This document shows positions 1 to 5,171 of a stretch of 5,223 nucleotides of DNA, in pieces (position 1 is the stretch's first letter; each line of letters begins with the position of its first letter). Both the position numbers and the translations under genes were made by a program. The notes under the pieces are model-generated. The model was not told the DNA's origin. It made no database searches and was given only the letters and a program-made list of their open reading frames with translations. Source of the stretch: Nitratireductor sp. (GTDB lineage Bacteria > Pseudomonadota > Alphaproteobacteria > Rhizobiales > Rhizobiaceae); NCBI GenBank assembly GCA_020441735.1, contig JAGRLQ010000207.1, positions 1 to 5,223 of the forward strand, written 5' to 3'.

Positions 1-77
1 TGGCGCACCCGAAGAGATTCGAACTCCTGACCCCCAGATTCGTAGTCTGGTGCTCTATCCAGCTGAGCTACGGGTGC
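1..77 (-). tRNA. tRNA-Arg (anticodon ACG)
   Basis: A full 77-nt cloverleaf reads on the minus strand. The acceptor arm GCACCCG (77-71) pairs with CGGGTGC, followed by discriminator G and an encoded CCA at 3-1. The D arm is GCTC/GAGC. The anticodon stem CCAGA/TCTGG encloses loop CTACGAA, with the anticodon ACG at 43-41. The T arm AGGAG/CTCTT has one G-U pair and loop TTCGAAT. ACG is normally deaminated by TadA to ICG and then reads the arginine codons CGU, CGC and CGA; this is known for the family and not visible here. The sequence closely resembles the E. coli tRNA-Arg(ACG) as I recall it. I see no convincing promoter directly upstream (78-278). The 3' end coincides with the window edge, so any terminator lies outside. 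Confidence 0.97.
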
Positions 78-91
78 GCTGGGCCTGAACG

Positions 92-107
92 GCCGGCTTT
101 TGCCGGC
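92..107. repeat. GCCGGC inverted repeat between histidine kinase and tRNA-Arg genes
   Basis: Two copies of the self-complementary hexamer GCCGGC (92-97 and 102-107) are separated by TTTT, so the RNA of either strand can fold a 6-bp GC stem with a 4-nt loop. It lies 201 nt or less downstream of the kinase stop codon and 15 nt upstream of the tRNA 5' end. There is no U-tract after it on the minus strand, so it is not a standard rho-independent terminator. It could act as an RNA end-stabilising structure or be incidental. The rest of the 78-278 gap also contains a TGCCA-T-TGGCA inverted repeat (124-134), and I see no gene or strong promoter there. Confidence 0.4.
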
Positions 108-278
108 GGCTCGCCCGTCCGTCTGCCATTGGCAAACCGCACGGCAAGGCCGGGCGAACAGGTAATGGCAATGACGGTGAAAAGCAAGCTTGGAATCGGC
201 AAAATTCTTGCCCGCCTCTGCGTGTTGCAATCCGGGGCGATGCCGCAATCGATGCCGGGACCTTCCGGCGGAAAGAGC

Positions 279-1805
279 CTACTTGCCGGGAGCTTCGATA
301 GCGGGTTGACCGCCGCCCGCCGGCAGGTCGATGCGGAAGACGGATCCTTGCGGCCCGGTCTCTTCCAGCTCGATCGAGCCGCCATGGCCGCGCACAAGTT
401 CGGAGGCAATGGCCAGACCGAGCCCGGTGCCGCCGGACTTGGCCGATCCCTGAAACGCCGTGAAGAGTTTCTCCCGGGCAGCTTCTGGAACGCCTGGGCC
501 CGTATCGGCGATACGGATGGTAGTGCCCCGGGAGGTCGTATTGGCGGCGATCTCGAGCGACAACTGGCGGCCATCTTCCGGCAGGGTTTCCATCGCCTGC
601 ACGGCATTGCGGCACAGGTTCAGGATGGCGCGGAACAGGTTCTCCCAGTCGCAGGAGACTTCCAGATCGCCGGGAACCGTATTGCGCCAGTCGACGTGAT
701 CGGGCTTTTCCACCAGCAGCGTTTCGCCGACTTCCTCGACCAGCGCATGCAGGCGGTGCTTCCTGAGTTCGGGCGGGCGCTCGACCGCCTTGCCATAGGC
801 AAGCACCGAGCGGGTGTATTCGACTGCCCGGTCAATCGTCTTGACGAGCTTGGGGGCAAGGCGCTGGACGGTCGGATCGGCAACGCCGGTCAATCGGTCC
901 GAAAACAGATAGGCGGAAGCCAGGATGTTGCGCAGATCGTGGTTGATTTTGGAAACCGCGAGACCCAGTTCGGCAAGGTGCTGTTTCTGGCGCAGGGTCG
1001 CCTGAAGGTCCTTCTGCAGGGAGGAAAGGCGCGCCTCGGCAATGCCGATCTCGTCGCCGCGGCCGGTCGGGCGATAGACCAGGGCGGTATCCTCGGGATG
1101 CTGCGAAAAGGCATCCATGTTGGAGGAGATGCGGATGATCGGCCGCACGATCAGCCAATACAGCGCCAGGAACACAAGGCCCGCGGTGATCAGCGAAATG
1201 ACCAGCGAAATCAGCAGAATGTTGCGGGAGTAATTGAGCATCGCATTGCGCAGATACTTGTCTTCCTGCACCAGTTCGATCGCCGCGTCCCCGGACTTCA
1301 TCGGGCCGGAAACGTGATAGACCCGCTCGCCGCCGAAAAGCAGTGTGGAGAAGGCCGAGCGCAGCGTGCTCATCGGCTGCATGGTACCCAGCGAGATATG
1401 CTCCGTCACCGGACCCGGCGCCGGACCCGATGCCATCAGCCGGGAGACCGAACCGTCCCGGATCGAAACCTGCAGTGAGCGGGTCGCCATCAACAGGTGT
1501 TCCTGAGCCTCCTGCGACAGCATGATGCCACTGTCATCGAGATAGACGATGGAAGCAGCTTCCGCGGTGTCGAGATGGCCCTGCAGCCAGACATTGCGGA
1601 AATTGGCGACGGAGGGAACGAAAATCAGCACTTCGGCGATCATCACGAAGATGACCGTCAGCACCAGCAGGCGGCCCGAAAGACCACGCGCCACACTCTG
1701 CCGGAAATGATGCTCCGGCAAGGCGGCAGGCACGACTTCGCCTGAGGGTTCTTCAACCACCCGCGGCAAACTCCTGCTTTTTTCTGTTTCCGGTTTTTCC
1801 AGCAT
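279..1805 (-). CDS. HAMP-containing transmembrane sensor histidine kinase
   Basis: This 508-residue protein should autophosphorylate on a histidine in response to a signal sensed at the membrane. The cytoplasmic N-terminus (about 1-44) precedes a first membrane segment (about 45-66), an extracytoplasmic sensor region of about 130 residues (67-196) that I do not recognise, and a second membrane segment (about 197-219). HAMP follows (about 220-272, with RPI at 221). The H-box is INHDLRN with phosphoacceptor His289. The catalytic ATPase domain shows the N-box NLCRNAVQAM (Asn400), the G1 box DTGPGVP (434-440), an F-box-like FTAF (448-451) and the G2 box GGTGLGLAIA (458-467), so it should be active. 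The H-box lacks the usual proline (NIL in place of NPL). The ATG is 3 bp beyond the flavoprotein stop codon and its GGAT ribosome site lies inside that gene, so translational coupling is likely. No response regulator is visible, so the partner and signal are unknown. Confidence 0.93.
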   Translation of the reverse strand: MLEKPETEKSRSLPRVVEEPSGEVVPAALPEHHFRQSVARGLSGRLLVLTVIFVMIAEVLIFVPSVANFRNVWLQGHLDTAEAASIVYLDDSGIMLSQEAQEHLLMATRSLQVSIRDGSVSRLMASGPAPGPVTEHISLGTMQPMSTLRSAFSTLLFGGERVYHVSGPMKSGDAAIELVQEDKYLRNAMLNYSRNILLISLVISLITAGLVFLALYWLIVRPIIRISSNMDAFSQHPEDTALVYRPTGRGDEIGIAEARLSSLQKDLQATLRQKQHLAELGLAVSKINHDLRNILASAYLFSDRLTGVADPTVQRLAPKLVKTIDRAVEYTRSVLAYGKAVERPPELRKHRLHALVEEVGETLLVEKPDHVDWRNTVPGDLEVSCDWENLFRAILNLCRNAVQAMETLPEDGRQLSLEIAANTTSRGTTIRIADTGPGVPEAAREKLFTAFQGSAKSGGTGLGLAIASELVRGHGGSIELEETGPQGSVFRIDLPAGGGQPAIEAPGK

Positions 1806-1808
1806 TCT

Positions 1809-3236
1809 CTATCCGAATTTGCGCAGGAAACCGATCAGGTTTCTGACGAACGGTTTTCGGGTCATGGGTGCAAAATAGGTGATTGCGGCCCGTTTCCCAA
1901 TCTCCGCCATGGTCGGATAGGGCGGAATGTAGCCGGCCACATCCTTGACCTTGAGTTTCTGCGAGATCGCCAGGGCCCACATGTTGATCATCTCGCCGGC
2001 ACCGGCGCCGGCAATACCAACACCCAGAATGTGGCCCTTGCGGTCGGTGATCATCTTGATCTGGCCGGCCGTCTTGCCTTCGGCGATCGCCCGGTCGTTC
2101 TCGTGATAGGGCCAGCGCAGTACGCGAATATCCTTGTGGCTTTCGCGCGCCTGCTCCTCGGCCAGGCCGACATTGGCCAGTTCCGGGTCGGTATAGGTCG
2201 CCCAGGGAATGATGCGGTTGTCGGGTTTTGCCGAGAGGCGGAACAGGATGCCACGAATGACCAGCCCGGCATGATAGCCGGCGACATGGGTAAATTGCAG
2301 GCCGCCCGCCACATCGCCGATGGCATAGACGCGCCGGTTGGTGGTGCGCAGATCGGGTTTGACCTTGATCCCCTTGCGGTCGTAGCGGATGCCGGCCTCT
2401 TCAAGACCAAGCCCTTCCACATTGACGGCGCGACCGGTGGCAATCAGCAGATCGGTTCCGTCCACCTGGCCTTCTTCCTCGCCAATCTTGTAGTGCACGC
2501 TGATACCCGCCTTGCCGCGGCGGGCAACTCCGGTGACCATTGCCTGTTCGAGGATTTCGAGCCCCTCGCCGCGCAGCTTTTCCAGTACGACAGCGGCGAG
2601 TTCGGGATCATCCTTGCCGAGCGCTTTCAACCCCTCGACGACAGTTACCCTTGAACCCAGCCGCAGATGGGCCTGGGCCATTTCCATGCCGATCGGTCCG
2701 CCGCCGATGACGATCAGGTGGCCGGGCTTGCGGGTATTCTCGAACAGGGTCTCATTGGTGAAATAGTCAACCTCATCGAGCCCCGGGATCGGCGGTACGA
2801 AGGGAGAGGAACCGGTGGCAACAACAAAGCGCCTTGCCTTGATGATGTAATCACCGGCCTCGACGGTGCGCCGATCGGTAAAACGTCCGGCAGCCTGGAT
2901 TACCTTGACGCCCAGCGCGGTGAAGCGTTCGACGGAATCATTGGGCTCGATTGCGGCAATCACCGATTTGATATGCTTGTTGACCTTGCGAAAATCGATC
3001 TTCGGCTCGTCGGCAAAAACGCCGAAATCGGCCGACTCGCGAATGGCATGGGCATGCTTGCCGGCAGCCAGGATCGCCTTGGAGGGAACACAGCCATAGT
3101 TGAGGCAGTCGCCACCCATCCTGCCCTTTTCGATCAACACCACCTCGACCCCGAAAGATGCGGCAGCCGCTGCCACCGTCAGGCCGCCGGAGCCGGCGCC
3201 GATCACGCAGATATCGGGAGTGAGTGTTTCAGCCAT
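1809..3236 (-). CDS. MerA/dihydrolipoamide dehydrogenase-like FAD-dependent oxidoreductase
   Basis: This 475-residue cytoplasmic flavoprotein belongs to class I pyridine nucleotide-disulfide oxidoreductases. The FAD-binding GAGSGG (13-18) is followed by the redox-active disulfide CLNYGCVPSK (Cys44, Cys49), the NAD(P)-binding GGGPIGME (178-185), the second FAD motif YAIGDVAG (304-311) and the dimerisation domain (about 345-455). Where lipoamide dehydrogenase has HxHPTxxE, this protein has PPYPTMAE with Tyr440 at the His position. Mercuric reductase also has a tyrosine there, but the MerA C-terminal Cys pair and N-terminal HMA domain are absent. Electrons presumably pass from NAD(P)H through FAD to the disulfide; the acceptor is unknown. 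The tail (about 454-475) is basic and hydrophobic and could touch the membrane. The gene sits between a VTT membrane protein and a kinase, and single-chain VTT-oxidoreductase fusions are known in other bacteria. Many genomes label such proteins mercuric reductase, which I consider unsupported here. Confidence 0.92.
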   Translation of the reverse strand: MAETLTPDICVIGAGSGGLTVAAAAASFGVEVVLIEKGRMGGDCLNYGCVPSKAILAAGKHAHAIRESADFGVFADEPKIDFRKVNKHIKSVIAAIEPNDSVERFTALGVKVIQAAGRFTDRRTVEAGDYIIKARRFVVATGSSPFVPPIPGLDEVDYFTNETLFENTRKPGHLIVIGGGPIGMEMAQAHLRLGSRVTVVEGLKALGKDDPELAAVVLEKLRGEGLEILEQAMVTGVARRGKAGISVHYKIGEEEGQVDGTDLLIATGRAVNVEGLGLEEAGIRYDRKGIKVKPDLRTTNRRVYAIGDVAGGLQFTHVAGYHAGLVIRGILFRLSAKPDNRIIPWATYTDPELANVGLAEEQARESHKDIRVLRWPYHENDRAIAEGKTAGQIKMITDRKGHILGVGIAGAGAGEMINMWALAISQKLKVKDVAGYIPPYPTMAEIGKRAAITYFAPMTRKPFVRNLIGFLRKFG

Positions 3237-3255
3237 GACTATTCTCTTTATCCTG

Positions 3256-3269
3256 AAATAACGTTATTT
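3256..3269. promoter_or_regulatory. perfect 14-bp palindrome in the VTT-oxidoreductase gap
   Basis: AAATAACGTTATTT is identical to its own reverse complement. It fills nearly half of the 32-bp gap between the VTT gene and the flavoprotein gene and overlaps the last base of the VTT stop codon. It is AT-rich in a GC-rich neighbourhood. As RNA it would have no room for a loop, so a DNA-level site for a dimeric regulator is more plausible than a hairpin. No promoter clearly linked to it is seen, and it could be chance. Confidence 0.35.
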
Positions 3270-4072
3270 TACAGGGGCTTCCTGCGCAGCTTCTTGACGA
3301 TGACCGGCAGCAGGGAAATGATGCCGAGCGCCACCATGGCGATGATCACATCCTTCGTGATCAGCGTCGAGGGATCGATCTCGCAGGTGCCTGCCGCAGC
3401 GCAGCCGGGATTGGCGTGTTCCTGGGCCATGATTACGCTGTCGAGACCCGAGCCGATATAGGAATAGGCAAGCGTTCCGGGAATGATGCCGAGAAAGGTC
3501 GCCAGCACATAGGGGCCGAGCCGCATGTTCAGCAGCGCCGGAACGATGTTGATGACCCAGAACGGAAAGACCGGGGTCAGGCGCAGGGTGAGCAGATAGA
3601 GAAAACTGTCTTCCTGAAAGCCCTTGCGCATCTTTTCGACAAACTTGCCGGTGCGTTTTTCCAGCGTGTCGCCGAAGGAGGATTTGGCGATCTCGAAGAT
3701 GATGGCGGCGCCCAGTGTTGCGCCCACAACGGTGGCAAGACCGCCGGTGAGACCGCCGAACAGAAAACCTGCGGCAATGGTCAGCAACGAGGCGCCGGGA
3801 AACGAGATCGCTACCAACGCCGCATAAATCAGGATGAAACCGGCAATACCGAGGACGAAGTTATCGCTGACGAACCCGCCAAGCGCTTCACGGTGCTTGA
3901 TGATGGAGGATAGCGAAACATAGTCGAGCCAGCCGGCATACCATGCGGTGCCGAACACGACGGCTATGATGCCCACCGGGAGCCATTTGCGCAGGGGCGA
4001 GGCATTGCCGGTTTTGCCGTCTCCGCCGGTTGCGGCGTCTTCTGTCTGAGTATTCTGGTTCGTGGTACCCAT
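3269..4072 (-). CDS. VTT (TVP38/TMEM64, DedA-like) family membrane protein
   Basis: This is a polytopic inner-membrane protein of 267 residues from the preferred ATG. A polar, probably cytoplasmic N-terminus (about 1-28) precedes hydrophobic segments near 30-49, 71-91, 93-112, 113-129, 158-181, 188-207 and 242-259. The VTT family signatures are visible: FPGASLL followed by AAGFLFGG (91-107), RLTPVFPFW (164-172) with the conserved Arg and Pro, and GIIPGTLAYSYIG (195-207). The family includes DedA, YdjX/YdjZ, TMEM64 and the eukaryotic scramblases VMP1 and TMEM41B; lipid scrambling or ion-coupled transport is established for some members and only inferred here. A soluble loop near 215-240 carries two cysteines (224, 230). 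I chose the ATG at 4072 because GGTGA lies 5 nt upstream; an in-frame GTG at 4081 adds three residues but has no good ribosome site. It is the first gene of the operon with the flavoprotein and kinase. Confidence 0.9.
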   Translation of the reverse strand: MGTTNQNTQTEDAATGGDGKTGNASPLRKWLPVGIIAVVFGTAWYAGWLDYVSLSSIIKHREALGGFVSDNFVLGIAGFILIYAALVAISFPGASLLTIAAGFLFGGLTGGLATVVGATLGAAIIFEIAKSSFGDTLEKRTGKFVEKMRKGFQEDSFLYLLTLRLTPVFPFWVINIVPALLNMRLGPYVLATFLGIIPGTLAYSYIGSGLDSVIMAQEHANPGCAAAGTCEIDPSTLITKDVIIAMVALGIISLLPVIVKKLRRKPL

Positions 4073-4098
4073 GTCGCTCACCGTTGTGGCGGTTTCAT

Positions 4099-4104
4099 CT
4101 TATA
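4099..4104 (-). promoter_or_regulatory. candidate -10 element of the VTT operon
   Basis: TATAAG reads on the minus strand, 26 nt upstream of the preferred VTT ATG, which would give a leader of about 20 nt carrying the GGTGA ribosome site. The hexamer 17 nt further upstream (CGCCAT) does not resemble a sigma-70 -35 box, so either an activator or another sigma factor would be needed, or the match is chance. This is a weak prediction based on position and the -10 match only. Confidence 0.28.
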
Positions 4105-4282
4105 CAAATTTTGCGTGCTCCATGGCGGAGAGACTACCCTCTCCCGCCGTACTCAGGACAACCCTGCCAGGTTGCATCGCAGGAACATGGCCGCTGGCCG
4201 GAACACGCAGCTTGGCGTTAAATCACCGCAAAACCGGGTGGATGCAAGGCTTCACGCCCATTCTCACCGCCATTTGACGCCA

Positions 4283-4313
4283 CGGTTACCGGGCTTCACG
4301 GTAGCGTTACCGG
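4283..4313. repeat. paired GTTACCGG repeats and CGGT/ACCG dyads upstream of rpmH
   Basis: GTTACCGG occurs twice, at 4285-4292 and 4306-4313, with start points 21 bp apart, which is two turns of the helix. Each copy lies within a dyad: CGGT-T-ACCG (4283-4291) and CGGTA-GCGT-TACCG (4299-4312). They sit about 37-67 bp upstream of the rpmH -35 box, where an activator could bind. No regulator is recognised for this motif. Confidence 0.35.
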
Positions 4314-4349
4314 CGGCACAATTCAGATATCCTGACCGCCCCGGCTCGA

Positions 4350-4378
4350 TTGACTTTCACCGGCACTGCCACTATAAG
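4350..4378 (+). promoter_or_regulatory. sigma-70-type promoter of rpmH-rnpA-yidC
   Basis: TTGACT (4350-4355) and TATAAG (4373-4378) are separated by 17 bp, the ideal spacing for the housekeeping sigma factor. Each hexamer differs from consensus by one base. Transcription should start near 4385, giving an rpmH leader of about 120 nt. This is the best promoter in the window, fitting the heavy demand for L34. It is the only strong promoter seen ahead of rnpA and yidC, so they probably depend on it too. Confidence 0.8.
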
Positions 4379-4442
4379 CCGCGCAACTTCGGAAATCCGC
4401 TGTCCGCGCTGTGACCAACAGTGCAGGAAAATCGGCCCAGCG

Positions 4443-4461
4443 CCGGGATTTCCGCTCCCGG
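4443..4461 (+). other. stem-loop in the rpmH leader
   Basis: CCGGGA (4443-4448) pairs perfectly with TCCCGG (4456-4461) around a 7-nt loop in the predicted rpmH leader. It lies about 20 nt before a second hairpin that covers the ribosome-binding site. No U-tract follows, so it is not a terminator. It could stabilise the transcript or take part in leader-based regulation. Confidence 0.45.
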
Positions 4462-4480
4462 AACGATAACCTAACCGAGG

Positions 4481-4496
4481 CCTGCCAACGGGCAGG
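4481..4496 (+). promoter_or_regulatory. hairpin that includes the rpmH ribosome-binding site
   Basis: CCTGCC (4481-4486) pairs with GGCAGG (4491-4496) around an AACG tetraloop. The rpmH Shine-Dalgarno AGGA is at 4494-4497, so three of its four bases lie in the 3' arm of this GC-rich stem. The ATG follows 7 nt after AGGA. If the stem forms in the cell, it would limit ribosome access and could set or regulate L34 synthesis. The pairing is seen; the regulatory role is inferred. Confidence 0.5.
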
Positions 4497-4504
4497 AACA
4501 AGCG

Positions 4505-4639
4505 ATGAAACGGACCTTTCAACCCAGTAAACTGGTGCGCAAGCGCCGCCACGGATTCCGCTCCCGCATGGCTACCACCGGCGGCCGCAAGGTTGTGGCC
4601 TCACGCCGTGCCAAGGGTCGCAAGCGGCTCAGCGCATAG
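4505..4639 (+). CDS. rpmH: 50S ribosomal protein L34
   Basis: This gene encodes the 44-residue L34 protein of the large ribosomal subunit, at the normal bacterial length and too short for many gene finders. The family signature is almost unbroken: MKRTFQPSK at the start, VRKRRHGFRSRM (11-22), TTGGRKV (24-30) and a basic C-terminus ending GRKRLSA. The usual tyrosine at residue 5 is phenylalanine, a conservative change. About a third of the residues are Arg or Lys, as expected for an rRNA-binding protein. The ATG is 7 nt after AGGA (4494-4497), which is partly held in a hairpin. A strong promoter lies at 4350-4378. Downstream, the stop codon sits within the loop and arm of a stem-loop, and two further stem-loops separate it from rnpA. 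The rpmH-rnpA pairing is one of the most conserved bacterial gene orders. Confidence 0.99.
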   Translation: MKRTFQPSKLVRKRRHGFRSRMATTGGRKVVASRRAKGRKRLSA

Positions 4640-4648
4640 CGCCTGAGC
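4627..4648 (+). other. stem-loop straddling the rpmH stop codon
   Basis: GCTCAGCGC (4627-4635) pairs with GCGC-C-TGAGC (4639-4648) as nine base pairs with one bulged C at 4643 and an ATA loop. The TAG stop codon (4637-4639) spans the loop and the first base of the 3' arm. It is the first of three consecutive stem-loops between rpmH and rnpA and may protect the short rpmH message from 3' exonucleases after processing or termination downstream. Confidence 0.5.
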
Positions 4649-4661
4649 GGTGTTACAATGG

Positions 4662-4683
4662 CTGCGGACCATGATGGCCGCAG
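4662..4683 (+). other. second stem-loop in the rpmH-rnpA spacer
   Basis: CTGCGG-A-CCA (4662-4671) pairs with TGG-CCGCAG (4675-4683), giving nine base pairs with a single bulged A at 4668 and a TGA loop. It stands 9 nt before the terminator-like hairpin. No U-run follows, so it is not itself a terminator. It could be an mRNA stability element or a processing site. Confidence 0.5.
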
Positions 4684-4692
4684 ACAGGTTTG

Positions 4693-4716
4693 AAGCCCGG
4701 CCCGTCCGGGCTTTTT
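4693..4716 (+). terminator. rho-independent terminator or attenuator between rpmH and rnpA
   Basis: AAGCCCGG (4693-4700) pairs perfectly with CCGGGCTT (4706-4713) around a CCCGT loop, and the RNA continues in a run of five U (4712-4716), two of them in the stem. The tract is short, so termination is probably partial. It lies 13 nt before the rnpA start codon. Since no promoter is seen between it and rnpA, readthrough must supply rnpA and yidC, which would keep their expression well below that of rpmH. Confidence 0.7.
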
Positions 4717-4729
4717 GCTGGAACAAGCG

Positions 4730-5167
4730 GTGACTTCTGCCAAGCAAAACCCCAGGCTGCTGCCAACCGTCCGCAAACGCGCCCGCTTCATCGCGAACCG
4801 GCGCTCGCCGAGGACCGTACTTGAAAGCTGCACCCTGCAGGGCGATATCCGCTACTGCAGCGATGCAGGCGACCTGAAAGCCGGCTTCACGGTAACCGCA
4901 AAAACAGGCAACGCCGTGGAGCGTAACCGCATCAAGCGCAGGCTGCGCCATGCGGTAGCAACGGCCGCCAGCAATGCGCGGGCCGAAATAACCGGCCCGG
5001 ACAACGCAATCTGCGGCGAAATCATCCTGATTGCCCGGCGCCAGGCATTGCGCATTTCCCACGAGGCAATGGTTACAGAACTGACAAAAGGCATTGACCG
5101 CCTGCTGTCAAAAAGCAAAAAGGCTGCAACAAGCAGCCAGAGGGCATCACGGCCCGCCAACGGATAG
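4730..5167 (+). CDS. rnpA: ribonuclease P protein component
   Basis: This 145-residue basic protein is the protein subunit of RNase P, which with the M1-type RNA removes 5' leaders from tRNA precursors. The N-terminal part has KRARF (16-20), typical of the family start. The signature RNR helix is clear at 58-73: KTGNAVERNRIKRRLR, with Arg65, Asn66 and Arg67. The later IARRQAL (101-107) and the helix ending GIDRLL (121-126) fit the fold. A Lys/Ser/Arg-rich tail of about 18 residues is probably disordered and makes it longer than the usual 110-130. I chose the GTG at 4730 because GGAACAAGCG immediately before it is the same string that precedes the rpmH ATG. A TTG at 4715, inside the terminator U-tract, adds five residues but has no ribosome site. 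The gene ends 4 bp before yidC. Confidence 0.96.
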   Translation: MTSAKQNPRLLPTVRKRARFIANRRSPRTVLESCTLQGDIRYCSDAGDLKAGFTVTAKTGNAVERNRIKRRLRHAVATAASNARAEITGPDNAICGEIILIARRQALRISHEAMVTELTKGIDRLLSKSKKAATSSQRASRPANG

Positions 5168-5171
5168 AAGC

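Larger units (their letters stand above)
4073..4504. other. divergent intergenic region between VTT operon and rpmH
   Basis: This 432-bp stretch holds no convincing gene; the open frames in it have arbitrary composition and no ribosome sites. The left part contains the short leader of the VTT operon and a weak candidate promoter. The middle (about 4150-4320) holds small inverted repeats, including CAACC/GGTTG at 4159-4174 and the CGGT/ACCG elements at 4283-4312. The right part has the rpmH promoter (4350-4378) and a transcribed leader of about 120 nt with two hairpins. No DnaA gene or DnaA-box cluster is seen, so nothing here indicates a replication origin. Confidence 0.7.

Noticed and set aside
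1..77. tRNA-Arg as an integration site for a mobile element
   Set aside because: The tRNA is complete, but no integrase or phage gene and no repeated copy of its 3' end is found in the window; the DNA beyond its 3' end is not included.
129..1478. Long plus-strand open frame (449 codons) opposite the histidine kinase
   Set aside because: It is antisense to a kinase with all the expected motifs, is rich in Gln, Arg, Gly and Asp as expected from reading a GC-rich gene backwards, and shows no recognisable domain.
1809..3236. Annotation as a true mercuric reductase (merA)
   Set aside because: It lacks the C-terminal Cys pair that hands Hg(II) to the active site and the N-terminal metal-binding domain, and no merR, merT or merP is nearby.
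2031..3461. Plus-strand open frames opposite the flavoprotein and VTT genes (for example 2031-2654 and 2667-3461)
   Set aside because: They are shadows of strongly supported minus-strand genes, with no ribosome sites, membrane segments or domains of their own.
4073..4081. GTG at 4081 as the VTT start
   Set aside because: It has no purine-rich ribosome site, whereas the ATG at 4072 has GGTGA at suitable spacing; the difference is only three residues and cannot be settled from sequence alone.
4115..4414. Possible 99-codon gene in the intergenic region
   Set aside because: It has no ribosome-binding site, has arbitrary composition and runs across the rpmH promoter. Neighbouring short frames overlap it in other phases, as expected for non-coding GC-rich DNA.
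4073..4504. Replication origin next to rpmH
   Set aside because: An origin near dnaA-rpmH is common in other groups, but there is no dnaA here, no cluster of TTATCCACA-like boxes and no AT-rich unwinding region.
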